64,000 bases of DNA from Xestospongia muta (lineage: Eukaryota; Porifera; Demospongiae; Haplosclerida; Petrosiidae), in NCBI GenBank assembly GCA_963693285.1, contig OY848920.1:7391135-7455134 (forward strand). Reading direction: 5' to 3'. The first letter of the stretch is position 1; each line of letters starts with the position of its first letter. The position numbers and the translations under genes are program-made. The notes under the pieces were generated by a model that saw only the letters and a list, made by a program, of their open reading frames with translations, searched no databases and had not been told where the DNA came from. Below, piece after piece: positions 30,269-43,674 of the stretch.

Positions 30269-30690
30269 TAACGGGAAAGAGACTAAGGTCACAAACAAAG
30301 GAGATTGTTGCGAATGTCTATAACTATTTCGAGGATCTTAACAAGTGTAAACGGACCGAAGGATCTCTTAAACGAACAGCTGATGTCACAGGAGTTTCAC
30401 GTACCAGCATCAAGAGGCTACGAAAAGGGAAAGTTGACATTGGTGGAGCTGCTTTTTCAACTCCAACAAAAAGATACAGACTCTCTTGACGCCTGTTAGT
30501 TGATGCTTTTGATCGTGAAGCCATCAGAGGAAAAATCCACCACCTCTGCCAAGCCAAAGAGCTTGTGATACTCTCCAAGTTGCTTCTTGCATTAAAACGG
30601 GATAACCTCTTTCACAGTCAGAGGTCAACCCTCCACATTATGTTAAGAGAAATAGATTCTCTTCAATCTGTTGAAATTAGCAACACATGC
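30269..30690 (+). mobile_element. Transposase N-terminal (HTH) fragment, copy A
   Basis: The frame encodes GKRLRSQTKEIVANVYNYFE and ADVTGVSRTSIKRLRKGK, typical of the helix-turn-helix front end of Tc1/mariner-like (DDE_3) transposases. After an in-frame TGA it continues as DREAIR-type and STLHIMLREID motifs of the same N-terminal region. No DDE catalytic domain follows, so it is a fragment. It is duplicated with the surrounding unit. Confidence 0.65.
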
Positions 30691-30739
30691 CTAATAAAGT
30701 ACTAGATAACAACACCTTATTAACCCTTTGAACATGTGG

Positions 30740-31480
30740 GTGGGATCTGTGCTCGACATCCCCACTCCAGTATTGATTCAAAGATGACCTTAGAATCAGA
30801 ACATGTTGCTATGAGTTTTTTTTTTCTCGGATTTTATAGCATTTTTAGTTGTTATCGCTATCTAATAATGTTATTGAAAGATTCTAGTAACTCAAATTTT
30901 GAAGCAAGTGGAGGTCTACAAATTCTAAGCATCAGGCAATTTGAAATTTTCTGTGATAAGCTCATGAAATAAATACTTCATTTTTAAATGGTGTAGTGTG
31001 GTAAATAATATATGGTTATTTGTTGATAGCTATAAGGTACTCTATTATATTTCTAGGAATGAAATTGTAATGATATTAAAGTTATAAGTGTCATTTGGGA
31101 TCTTTCTAAGTGTGATAAACCTCGAAGCAAGGTACGATGGCATAATGGTATGTCATATTGCTTACATTTAAATATTGTTGTCTTTTGTCTACAGCTTTTT
31201 CTTCTACTATGTATTGAACAGTCTTGCTGATGTGGTTTGTCATTTGTTTGGTCTTCTATCTTGGAGGAGAAATGTCAATTAGTAAGACAAATCAGAGACT
31301 CAACACTGAGTTCACTTTGAGAAGCTGATTATAAGTACCATCCTTTCTCAATTAACTCTCTAGCAATTTCAACAATATATTCCTTTTGGGTTCGATGGCA
31401 GCCAGTTTGAGTCGACAGTCAAATGTAGCTATTAACTACAGCTACTTCAATTATCACCTTCATCGGTTTCATGTTCATCT
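30740..31480. other. Non-coding sequence inside unit A
   Basis: Only short frames without protein-like composition. The same sequence occurs in unit B at about 52500-53260. Nothing further is seen. Confidence 0.5.
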
Positions 31481-31489
31481 TCATAATTT

Positions 31490-31690
31490 TCACATTCATT
31501 TTTCATTTCAATACTCTTCATGTTGTCTTGATAAGTATAGTTCCCTTGTTGTAGTATTTTTATTAAGAGATGTACATATTGTTATTGTCTTAACATCATG
31601 AAGTATTGTCAAGATCTATAGTCTTGTCATTGATGCATTTGTTTGTATTAAACCTGCTATTGTACAGGTACTAATTGATGTGATCTGATG
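31490..31690 (-). pseudogene. Decayed LRR exon relic, copy A
   Basis: The plus-strand sequence parallels 24385-24560, the LRR exon of copy A, with many substitutions and a short deletion. Shared strings include TTCATGTT, GATGTACA and TGATGTGATCTG. It marks an older, now dead LRR gene next to the active one. Confidence 0.7.
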
Positions 31691-31694
31691 AAAG

Positions 31695-33970
31695 TATTCA
31701 TGAAGTGATAGGTACTTCTAAGTATTGTTTTTGACAATCCTCTTTATAATTTTATTGGCATAATCTTCCACAAAGAATCACCAGGTTGCAAAGTGATATG
31801 AACTGAATATGGCAATAGTTACAATATTTTATAATATTTATTAAAATGCTAGCTTCAGACAGTATCAATACTATTTCTTTGTGTTTTCCAATGCAACCAA
31901 TGATAGTAAGAACTCGCTGACTGTATGTTAGTCTCAATTAAAAACAACAAAACTCCAGGACCAATAAAAAGTGGGCATACAGAAAATTTCAAAAGTAGAC
32001 ATGACCATTAAGGACTGTGAAAGGTTGAAAACATACTAGTATTTTACAACGTTACTGTATCATTATGTGTACATTTGTAAAATTAGAAATTTATACATAT
32101 ATAACTAAAGCTTACCGCTGTGTGTAAACATTTTAAATATTTTAGATAGAAGTTGAACTGGCAAACTTGGACTTTATAATCCATTAATGGTAAAATAGAC
32201 CTTCTATATTATAAAAAGTATCTGATCCTTATATGATTAGTAGAATAAATATAATCATAGTAGAGGTCAGTCTTGTAATCAATGATTTACTACATACATT
32301 TAATTAGGAAATGAGGTTCGTAATACAGTATTAAGATTCAAGGTCTTTTTTATCTGTAGTATCTGACAGACATATATTAATTAGTACACTAGAAAAAATA
32401 TAAGAGATATTGTTTGTATGCATACTGTGTACATAGTAGTATCATTATACTCTTAGTATCACTTGGTTTACATTGATAAGGTAAATTTATATGTACAATA
32501 TATTGTTATAAAGGTAGTAAATCTTGTTTTGTTAGTTGGGAAGTCTATGCATACCAGACTAAATCACTAGAAAAACAACCATTAGATTGTTTTTAAACCA
32601 ACAATCTTAATCTTAATGACTATCAGTAGGGTCATTTAAAATGGTTATAGACCTGGACTAGTAACAACTATTACAGAATTGATAATAGTTAATGAAGTGT
32701 ATTTATCATTTCTTGAGACTTATTAGATGACAGTATTGTTACTTTGTGTCCAATAAACATGATATTCATCAAGTGTTAATAACACTGCTGATAAATCGAT
32801 TGACCACTTTGACTACAGTCTCTCAGAAACATTATCTCAAACAAGTGTTTCCACTGTCTCAAGAAAAAAGACATCATTTCTCTCTTACATTTAATAAGCG
32901 ATATAAACATGACATATTTACTGATATAACTGATAAAAGAGTCTTGCAATACATGTATATACAAACATATTATAAACAAAAATAAATTGTTTAACTATTT
33001 TTTTTCTTTCTATTTTGTCTGAACGTGTACAGGTAAATGTACATGTACATGAATTTGTACCTTCATTTATAGTATATATACTAATTTTCATACCCCATTT
33101 AATAATTGACATTGAAAACATTTGAACATCAGAATGATATCATCATCACATATACTCTTGTAACACTATCATGAAATAATATTTTCCATGACTTTGGCCA
33201 ACATGTACATTGTCAGTAAAATCCAAACATATCCAAACTCAAGTGGAATAAAATCAATTTCTAATTTAACAAACAGCTATGAAATAAATCATACAAACAT
33301 ATAAAGGAAATGTCAAACAATGGATAGATAGATTAATAAATGGACAGACAATTTAAAAACATTAATAACCTCATTTTGACTATTAATATCTAGCATTCTC
33401 TTATATACAACATGTTCTAATGAACTATAACAAATAGACAGTCTAATCAAATATGTAATAGAGGAAGTGACCTGAGGGAATGTGAAATTCCCACATTCAC
33501 CTTGGTTTGATCAATCATTATTAGATAATCATTATTAAACTGATTATGTCAAGAGAGTGGTGTGGTCACTGTCAACTAAAAAGATGTGTATTGCATGTAC
33601 TTAAATAATAGTTTCAGGAGCTACACTCATTCCATTTTGCTAGAAATAAGAGTGGTATACAAGACTCTTACGCTAAAATTGCCTAATTGGCCAAGTCAGT
33701 AATTGACAACTGAACATTAAAATGATAATAATTTTATGTAATTATATACATGTAGTTAAATGCTAAAGAAATCAGTCATTGAATTCGATTACTGGAAGCA
33801 TGTTATGAGAGGATAGATCAAATAACAATGGATGAACAAAATGCTAACTTGTACTACATGGTTCAAATGTCACTTGAGCATTCATAATTATCATTATTAT
33901 GTAGCTCGTGTAGTCTCGCCCCAAATTGTTACGCCCCAAATCTGAGGACGAGACAAACTTTAGCAGAAAA
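31695..33970. other. Intergenic region between unit A and the Roc-COR-like gene
   Basis: AT-rich, with no supported gene. Short overlapping frames at 32746-33121 on both strands are of noise-like composition. A dispersed repeat shared with 22500-22720 lies at about 33110-33290. Confidence 0.5.
33110..33290. repeat. Dispersed repeat, copy 2
   Basis: Partner of 22500-22720, with shared blocks in the same order and orientation. Confidence 0.6.
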
Positions 33971-33972
33971 TT

Positions 33973-36900
33973 ATGGATCCGACAGGAGATTTTGACGCTT
34001 TTTTAAATGGAAAACCGACTCTTATTGAGCTATTCAAACACGTCCGAATTAGTACCAAGTGGTACCAGTTTGGTGTGCTTCTAGAAATAAATAGCGCCAA
34101 GCTGAATTGTATCGACAAAGACTGTCAAGAGACGGATTTGAAAACTTTAAAGATGTTTGAATTGTGGCTCAGTACAAATGCCTCTGCTACAAGAAAACAG
34201 ATTATTGACACACTAAGGACAGAAAGAATTGGTGAGAATACAGTTGCTGAGAAATATCAGAAGGCATTGTTTGAAAGTAAGACTTGACCCTGTTTGTACT
34301 AGCTTGCTTTCAATTTTTTTTCCTTTTAATTAGTTCAAAATCTCACTACTCAAATAATTCATAAACAGTCAGAAAGTCTTTCTCAACTGATTCTTCCTAT
34401 GGAGGTAGCTCATACATTATACACAGAGGGTGTATTCTCTGAGGCGACATTTGATCATGTGAAAAGATCAGGAGGGTCACTAGCTGAAGGTCCACTGAGA
34501 GCATTACAAAATACCATATCTAAAGACACTAACCAGTTGGTAACCTTTGCTACTGTCTTATTACAATCAGAGGAGACAGTAAGTATAGGAAAAAGCATTT
34601 TAAAAGATTATGGTAGGTATAGTTAAATATGTAATTATTAAGTTATATTTATATATTATTAGGTAAAATAAGAGAGCTCTATCTATCACCTATTCACCGA
34701 GTCAGTTTTGATCAAATAAGAACTAAACTTGGTGAGCTACTTACGACTGTTTTACCTCTAATAGAACATGCTACCACACTACCAAAACTCAAAATGTTTC
34801 TCCGAATGTCTTACCCAGAGCTAAAACATCAATTACTTGAAGCTAAATCATTTGATGACGTTATGGATATCGTACGTGAAAAGTGTAGCCCAATCAATGT
34901 TGTCTGCTTGGAGGCTATAATTGATCATTGCAGTATTGAAGAAGCAAAAGGTCATATTACAGCTTATCAGTCTGAAGTTGATGAATTTTGCAAGGAGATC
35001 AAACTTCAGGTATGTGAAAATGAGAACTTCACGACAGATCAGTTCTCTCTTCTCAAATGCGAGACAATCGAGTTTGTCCTAGAATGGAAAACAGATGAAC
35101 ACACACTTAAAGAGATAAAAGAGCTGTTATGGAAAGCATTTGGAAGTATTGCCAAACGAGTCTTGGTTAAAGAAGCAAAGGAAGGCAACTCTCTCATAGT
35201 GACCTGCTATGCTCCACGATATCTGATGGACGTTTTAACGAAAGTAGCAGAGAAGAATTTTACCCAATTGAAACAGATGGGAATGATTAAGTTAACAATA
35301 GGGTACAATGTCATTTGGGATGCAAGTAAGAGATGTGAGGTAAGAATCATACAATGTTTATAGAAGGTTTAAGGTGTACTTAAATTTTTGTGTACTTTAA
35401 TAGGAGGCAAGAATTCATGAAAAAGAACTACTTGAGATACTTGAGAAAACTAGAATGGAAGCAAAGACAAAAGATAGTGAAATAATAATGTTGAAATCTG
35501 CCCTGGAAGAAAAGGAAGGTACAATAATTCATTTTATTAAAGTAAATTTATTGTTATCTGTTATTTAATACAGATGAAATTACAACAATGAAACAGTTGT
35601 CAGTACAGCAACAAAAGGAGATAGATCGGTCAAAGGCTAATACAATTAAAGAAAAAGAAGGTAACAATTTACTGATTATTGATCTGTATGGTACACTTTA
35701 TATTTCTTCAGTTCTTGAAAAGGAATTGATGTCAGAGAGGCTGAGATTAAAAGTTACTCTCACAGAAAAAGAAGGTAAGTAGTATTAATTGACAGAATTC
35801 AGTGATAAATTATACATGTACACATACATGAAAATTTTAATAATAATCATTGTAAGGTGTATTTCTCAATTTAAGTGTATGGGGTACTGAATGTAAAAAT
35901 AGCATCAAATTACAAGCAAAAAGAGATATATTTTTAACCTCAAGGATGCCAATGCCATAATTATTACCTCAGGATCAACTATTATTATAAGTGACTAAAT
36001 AATAATATGAACAATGAAAAGAATCCTAAGAGTTTAGAGTTCAGTGTTAGATGTACCAGAAATGACCAAAGGCATTTCATCAACTGCGAGCAAACTTACC
36101 TCATACTTCAGTAAAGTTTGCATGTCAAACACGCACAATGCGACACATACATCATGTATTTTGTTCACTTATGGGTCGGGCATCAGTATCGATTTCTCAG
36201 AGTCCATCTTCCATTTCTGCTACACCTAATACTGAACTTTGAACATTTATAATAAATATTATTGTGACTGCTTTCTTTGTTTGCATTATTGAAAGGTATC
36301 ACGAATCCTTTAAAAATATATACTGAGTCACAGCAATCAAATTTGTATTAAAAATTTATTATTAAGTTTGGAATGAAAGAATTGAGCATATAACTTTATC
36401 ACTACTAATTAATATTCATAATGGTGATATTCTGTAGTCTAGTGAGCTAGCTTCTTCTTCATCTTGATAAGCTGACTTGTGGAGGAGGGTCTACAAGCAA
36501 AAATACTGCACAATTTGGATATATGGAATTTGGGCAGTACCACAAAATTGTCATAGTTGTAATGAATATTGTTATTATATTCAAGTTTTAATATACCCTG
36601 TACATTTTAATAGATTTAAGGTAGGCTTACAATTTCATCAATACATCAGTTAAAAATTATGGCAAAATCAACTTCTACTCATTTTTGCAAATTAGTGGTT
36701 ATTCACTCCAAGCATACAAAGTTAGCTTTTTTATGCAACCTTCTTGAGTGATCTTACAGCTTAACTAAAATTACATAGTTAAATGCATCTTTCACAATGC
36801 CTACTATAAAAACAATAATGTTCATAACCACTATTTCAACATAGTAGTACTGCCACACATTCCATGCAATCTGATGGGAGCAGTAAACCAAACTCGTAAA

Positions 36901-39900
36901 CCCTCTTCAGCCCATCAGCTTATCGAAAGGAGGAGGGGTTAAAGGACTAAACTAATTAATTTGTAACATGAAGAGCTCTATACATTTACAGATTCATATG
37001 CTTAGCTATAAATTGTTATGTTCCATTCCTTTTAGAATTAGAAAAGGAACTGATTTCCACAAAGAAGACATCAGAAGAGAGACACAATGAGATAATTATT
37101 TTGAAGTCTACACTCAAAGAAAAAGAAAGTAGGCACACTACTTATGCCTCAATAATATACTATATATACTTGTATTATCACTTCTATACTCAAGTTTCAT
37201 TATAGGGCGTGTTTCTCCCTAGGGACCTTACTTGTCTCTCCCCTTTCATATACATGTACAATGTATTAATATAAAAGTGTCAAGCACCTTGCCCTTAGCA
37301 TATAGTATAATTTTGTCTAAGTTTTGGTCCAGGCCTCATGCAAAATAAAAAGTAGTTATATTTGGCTAGAAAAAAAGAACAGTGCTGGTTTTCATCTGAA
37401 ATATAAGAGGTGTCATAAATGAATACTGTATACTGTTAATTTAACCACAAAACTTTTGATATCTACTGTTGATTGCAGTATGATTTCTTTCTTTCAAGTA
37501 TTGTCATGAGTCTATATCAGTAATTTCTGAAAGACAAACCTACCTTAGCAACAGTGATTCCTATCTGAGATGTACCATTGTCTATTACTTTTGCTGCTAA
37601 GCAATATGTGTAATAATTTAGGTGTGGTCTACCATATTTTTGTCCATTTGTGAAATTTAATACATAAAATGCTTTATGTAAAACAATTTGTAAAAATATT
37701 GTCCCACAAAAATTTAGTGCTATATATAGTTATTCCTGATATTAAAGATGGTTACTTTCAGTTTAACAAGAACATATGTAGAGGTTTCCATCAACCTCTT
37801 TTTAAGTAATAATTACATTCATTACAAGATTAATTAAATACTCTAATATATTGATAAGTAGTGAATCATTAAAGAGACTTATCTGAAATAGTTCAAAAGG
37901 GTGGCATATTCCCAGATCCCCAGAGTACTGCTTTGCTTCTTTGAACTTTGACCTGGCATTAGTGTCCATTCTCATTTAAAAATGATACCATATATTCTCG
38001 TTGTCTCAACAACTTTCTAAATGAAACTCTGGTACTATAATTTTTATGTTTCCAGATTTGCAAGTACAATTAATGACAGATCTTGAAAAAAAACAGCAAG
38101 CCATATTGAGATTGCAGGAAGACTTGAATTCAGAACAACCAGAACTAAAAGAACAAGTGCAAAGTAGGTTGTTGTTTATAAGTCTTACTTTGTTTGTCTT
38201 TGTGCATTTAAAATAGATGCTTGTGCATGATTTTAGCAACATATAACAAACTCCTTTATTTATCATAGACAAAAGTAGAGTGATTGAGTAAAATTTAGAG
38301 TAAAATGGTATAGAACTATATGCTTAACCTATGGTCATAACCTATATTACAGCCAGTAAATACTTGGTATTTATTGTTGTATGTAAAAGTGCAATATATT
38401 TAAGAGATTTTGTGATGAATAGTTTAGGATAACACATACAGTGTTTAATGCCAATCCAGTTAATAGGTAATGTGAACTATCCCTACATACGCAATGTCTG
38501 ATATAAATGATACATACAATATGGTTGTACTGAGTGTTGACATATTTTACTTTGTGCATATACACGTTTAATATCTGCATTCACTATATTGATAATAGGA
38601 TCTCCAGTATTAGTTGCTGGTACATTGAAGAAAGACTCAGAGGATAGAGAATCAGACAAGCAAGGTATGTACTATCTAAAATTATTGCACAAGTTATAAT
38701 TAGATAAACTCAGCCTAGCATGTAAGAATACTTTAATGAAGATGGTAATTTGAAAGTAAAACATTTTTTTCTGAAATTGCTTGTTAAATCACTCCTGTCC
38801 TTAATGCACTCGTGGTAGAGGCTGTTTAAGTATTGATTACTATGTGTGTCAATTGTTACAGCTTACAGTTTAATTGTTACTAATTGTTGAGTTAAACTGT
38901 GATAAATAATAATTACATGAAGCAATTCTTTCAACACTTCATATAGCATTACAGTTGAAAGCTATATAACATCACCATTTCAAAACTTAATTCTTAAATT
39001 GACCACTTTAATAAACTAAAGCTAGAAATATATTTTGGACTGACTAAGAGAATGGGTAAAAAGAATCTGGGTTCTATTACAGTGCTTCTGGATTATTGTA
39101 TTGTATAGAGATACAGTATAATTAGACAAATCATTCAGTTAATTAATATGATGTTGTAAGGGATGACCCTGTATCTTTAAATATTAATTAAGTGGGTGGA
39201 GGATTATTATTGAACTGTGCCCTGTGTTAGTAATGATAATTATTATGAATCTGAATTATCTGAAGGAGAAAATTGGCAACAATTACTTTTATTACAGTGG
39301 TCCATTGTGAGATGGACAACAATGACATGGAAATGAAGGGTCGTGTTGTACAAATAATTATAATTTGTTTAATCAATTTTTTTATTATTTAATTTTGTCT
39401 TGTGGATATACTAATATAATATGGTCAATATACATATCTATTCTCATCTTGTAATCTTGCATTATATATCAATGCATCATTATTTAAGAAAAACAATATG
39501 TTTGCTTACCCTCGAGGAGATATATATAGCCTTACTTTGCTCCGTATATGACTACTGATTATTAGCTACATCTACATTTCATGTCTCCTATTAAGTTCTT
39601 GCAACTCTTTTTTTGCCAACAGCAGCAGACTATCCACTTCCTGAAGAAGAGACATTAAAAAGCAAGGTACTGAAATAGTTTAAATTCCTTCTGATCAATT
39701 TCTGTTGTTTTAAACATGCCACAGCAATAACATACAGGCATATACATTATTTATTTATATTTATATATATACATATATATATTATATGTAAATATATATG
39801 ACAATAAATACAAAATGGTGCCTAATGTACAAAAAAAACTTTGAACAAAAACGTAGTGTACAAACAGCTACTATGCACCCAAGTATACATTATGACGAAT

Positions 39901-42900
39901 AAGAAGTTCTAAAAAGACATTGTCCAATCTCTACAACTCTCCAAAACATAATGTGAACTAGTATCCCAAAGCAAGGACAAATTTGTTTGTATATAATATA
40001 ATTACTACTAACAACTAAATTAAATAAATAGTAATAAAAATTGTTAAAAATACAGGTATTGCTTTTAATATCTACTAAAATTATCGGGACATTTAAGGAT
40101 ATTGGACATTTATTGTTTTTATTGTAGTTTATAGTTGTTATATAGAAGTGGTTGCATTTGACCAAATATTTTTAGACTGCTTAAATAATGATATTAATAA
40201 ATTTATTTTAAAAAATAATTTTTCTATTTAGGATGATAAAGATTACCGAGTGGAATCTGGAATTTTACTTCTTACAAGAGCTGTATTTTTACCTGGTACT
40301 GATTTACCTCAGACATTTATCCAATCTCGTGAAATTCAGAGTGCACAAACTTCTGATGAAATTGGTAAGCTAAAATAACAGATTTTATAAGAAAACTTAA
40401 AACTATATTTTTTGGATAATGTCATTTTATTAAAGCAACTTCTGGTCTTTTACAGTTATTTTATCGATCTTCTATTACAATGCTATAATGATACAATAAA
40501 CTATTGCATTTTTGTTAAAAACAAGCAAAAACAAACATGTAGTAAAGTTGCAATGAAGCTTTGTTTGGTTTGTGATCCATGCAGTCCAGCTGAGTGCAAC
40601 ATATTTCATTATAATGAATAGACCAAATGATTACATAAACTTTATACTTTTTATCAACTATATTGAATTATAAATCATTATGATTATTTCTCTATAACTA
40701 TAGAGATGAACATACCAGCTGATTGGTTAAAGAGAGCAATTACCAATCCTCATATTACAGCCAAAGCCGCACCTATTATTCTCTGCATTGCTGGTCTACC
40801 TAACAGCAACCAATCGATTGCTACTCAAAGCTTATTGAAGCAATTACATAGTACACAATTTCCTGTAAAAGAAGAACATGGTGTATCCTTTTATGAAACA
40901 TCAGCAGTAAGAAAACCTGCCTCTACATCATTGATCTATTCCAGTACATGTAACTATGCTTTAGTCATGGAATCAGCTATAAAACATCATCTTTATTTAC
41001 AAGGAAAGTTTGTAAAAAATATTGAAGTTCCTATCATTCCAAAATCCATTTTTGACAATGATGATGATCTTGATCGTCATTTCAGTCAAATGATTCATGA
41101 TTTTTATCGTAATAGAGCATCTCCAGGAAACCGTCCTGACTGGAATCAAGGTCTACCAAGTGGAATTGCCATGATCAACATATGGGATGTTGGTACTAGC
41201 AAAACAGCCCTTTATATTCTTCCTATGTTAGCTGGTCATCTTTACAGTAGCCGTGTATGGATGTTTTTTAACCTTGTACGTGACCTACCTCGCCTTTATG
41301 ACCCTCCAGAGATATTAAGTGAGAGATCTGACAAAGCATCTATACTGAAATGGCGTGCTCGACTTTATCACCTTTTTCGTTCAGCTCAATTGGGATCGTC
41401 AAAGGATCGTGATCGCTCCAATGTATGTAAGTTAGTGGCTTGTCATGATGGTTCTTTTGGAAATGGTAAAATAGAACATATGAAGGAGCAGTTTATAAAG
41501 GAGGCCAGAGTTGTAGCTACTCATATGAATGTCAAGAGTCTTGTTGATATGCAAGATGTTATACCATTTGTTGTAGAGGACAAAGAAGATTTACTCAAAG
41601 AAACATTTGATCACATTGTTAATATGGAGCTCGATAAACCTATTTCTCTTCCTCTCTCATACATTTTTCTTCGTAGTTTATTCTACCAAATAGAAGGTTT
41701 ATTGTTCATCAAAAAAGATGTTTTACAGTCAAAAGCAAGCAAACTCGAAATATTTGGTGACGATTTTGAGAATTTTTGCCAAATTTTCACATCTTTGGGT
41801 AGCATCATTGATATCAGTCTTATCAACGAAGAGTCCAACATTGTCATTCTACAACCTGTTCCTTATTTTCATGAGCTAGACAAACTGTTTTATCTACCTT
41901 CTGAGATAGACCCCCTAGTTACAAAATATGGATTAGTAACAGAATCAAGAGCAACAAATTTATATGGTGATGCAGAGAAAGCTGTTGTCATTATGAGCTC
42001 CCTTGTGCATTTTGGAATAGCGGTGGAAGTAAAACCAAGTCAAATATCAGGCAGTTTGCCTCCACTTCTTTACCACAAGTATGTTTATTATGTTCCCAAT
42101 GCAAGTACAGCACCAGCTATTACTAAACACGAACCAAATGCATTGTGTCTGTTACGTGATGTCAATCGACCAATGATACACTCCAAAGTTGCCTTTACTA
42201 AATTATTTCTCAAAATGTATGAGAAGGCTGTGCTATATATTCCTGAGCACCCACATGTTAATGTGACAAGCATTAGAGCACACTCCGACAGTAACAATGA
42301 TGGAGTTATTTTTAAAATGGTCTATCTTGGTGATGCTATTGAGTTTCGTTTTTCACCACAGCAACTATATGAAGATGTTGTAGAGCAAGTCATCACTGTC
42401 TGTCATAAAATGATGGAGATTACAAAATTCAAATACAATTTTGCAGTTATGTGTTCAAATAAAGCCGACCAAACTGCTGTGTATAAACTTCATCAACATT
42501 ACCATCACCTACCAAATAATGAGTTATGTCAAATGTGCAAAGACGATGGAAAGTTTAATAATGCACTTTTCACATACAATACTGTGCTTAACAAGGTAAT
42601 GATAATATTTCTTTGTATATCATCAATGTAGTATTCCACATACAGTGCATTGGTCACACATTGATAATAATAGTCATTATATTTACTGTAAGTTTTATTC
42701 ATTGTCTTTTGTTATAGGTGAAAAATCAGGTTCCTCAAGAAAAAATTCTTAATGGAGGTAACTATAAATATAATATAATCTTTAGATTCATCATTGTTAA
42801 ATAAATTAGTTATTTTAACTAATTTGTAGTCACTTAGTTTGCATGCATTTTTATGAAATACATTGAAAACATTATCAAAAACATATTGGATAACTCCGCA

Positions 42901-43485
42901 AACAGTTTTAAAAAGGATGAGTGTGTAGTATATAGAGTTTTCCTATTACAAATTTCATTGTGACAGTTCTCACACAAAAGTAAATGTAGCATTCATAATG
43001 ATTCTTCGTCTAACTATGAATCATTTATATAAATGTTTATGATTTTGAAAATTTACTACACAACTATCTATTAATATGTAGTACAGTGATATTTTGACAT
43101 CTGATTCTTTACATTTTGGAACTAATTCATTTTACGATGAAATATATTTTTTTATTTTTTAGATCCTTTGTCACTTTATGATGCTTATATTGTTGCCAAG
43201 GGAATGTTAGAATTGTCAGACAAAACATTGCGTGTTGTTTGTCAATGTCTTGATTTACCAGAAATAATTTTATTTAAGGAAAAATCAAAATGGAGATGTT
43301 GCATGACAATATTAATTGCTTGGGAAGACTTGTCCAGTGAAAATGATGCCTCTAAGAAAACACTTGCTATTAAACTGATGAAAGTTGCCAATGAAATACA
43401 CAAACAAAGTGAAGATGAAAGCAAGAAGCTAGAAATCATAGCTAGATCTCTTGACTACAAAGGTGAAATTAATAATTTTGTTTGA
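33973..43485 (+). CDS. Death-like / CARD-like / domain-X / coiled-coil / Roc-COR-like / death-like protein
   Basis: Fourteen exons join to 1407 codons: 33973-34276, 34334-34612, 34663-35339, 35404-35518, 35574-35660, 35712-35774, 37036-37128, 38056-38163, 38599-38664, 39623-39666, 40232-40364, 40704-42595, 42718-42757, 43163-43485. Residues 1-101 form a death-like helical domain; about 110-194 a CARD-like segment; 195-420 domain X (helical half, then a beta-alpha-beta-beta-alpha-beta half around KCETIEFVLEW and LIVTCYAPRYLMD); about 420-575 coiled coil. The large exon looks like a Ras-fold plus COR-type module. Its P-loop position reads GLPNSNQS (687-694), without the usual Lys, and WDVG (816-819) sits at the switch II position. 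The last exon is another death-like domain. Similarity to ROCO proteins is by pattern only. Probably a signalling scaffold (inference). Confidence 0.8.
36438..36953. mobile_element. Possible MITE in an intron of the Roc-COR-like gene
   Basis: The ends resemble each other in inverted orientation: TAGTCTAGT...TTGATAAGCTGA on the left, and the reverse complement TAGTTTAGT...TCGATAAGCTGA on the right. The flanks could be a TA target site. A similar left end (CTAGTCTAGGGAGCTAGC) occurs at about 61078. No coding capacity. Confidence 0.35.
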
Positions 43486-43524
43486 TAGTTACATAAATTG
43501 CACTTCTTCTGACACATGTCCAAG

Positions 43525-43671
43525 TTTGCCATCAGAATACTTAGAGGGATACATATAGGAAGATCCTATCCTGTCCGATTCATGCATAATCCATAGTCCC
43601 ACATTGCAAAAATGGATCCCACAATCCCATCTCATATGATTTGAGATGGGATTGTGGGATTTGATGGCAAA
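43525..43671. repeat. Nested inverted repeat (fold-back) just 3' of the Roc-COR-like gene
   Basis: Inner arms 43616-43634 and 43642-43660 are perfect 19 bp inverted copies (ATCCCACAATCCCATCTCA) around a 7-base loop. Outer arms TTTGCCATCA (43525-43534) and TGATGGCAAA (43662-43671) are also perfectly paired. It lies 40 bp after the stop codon, within the likely 3' untranslated region. It could be a small fold-back transposon or an RNA hairpin. Confidence 0.8.
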
Positions 43672-43674
43672 TCT

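Larger units (their letters stand above)
23768..31690. repeat. Segmental duplication unit A (direct orientation)
   Basis: About 7.9 kb that match 45562-53461 nearly base for base, offset by about 21.8 kb. The unit covers a death/CARD-like/LRR gene, a transposase fragment and a decayed LRR relic. Unit A differs by scattered substitutions and small indels. Confidence 0.93.
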
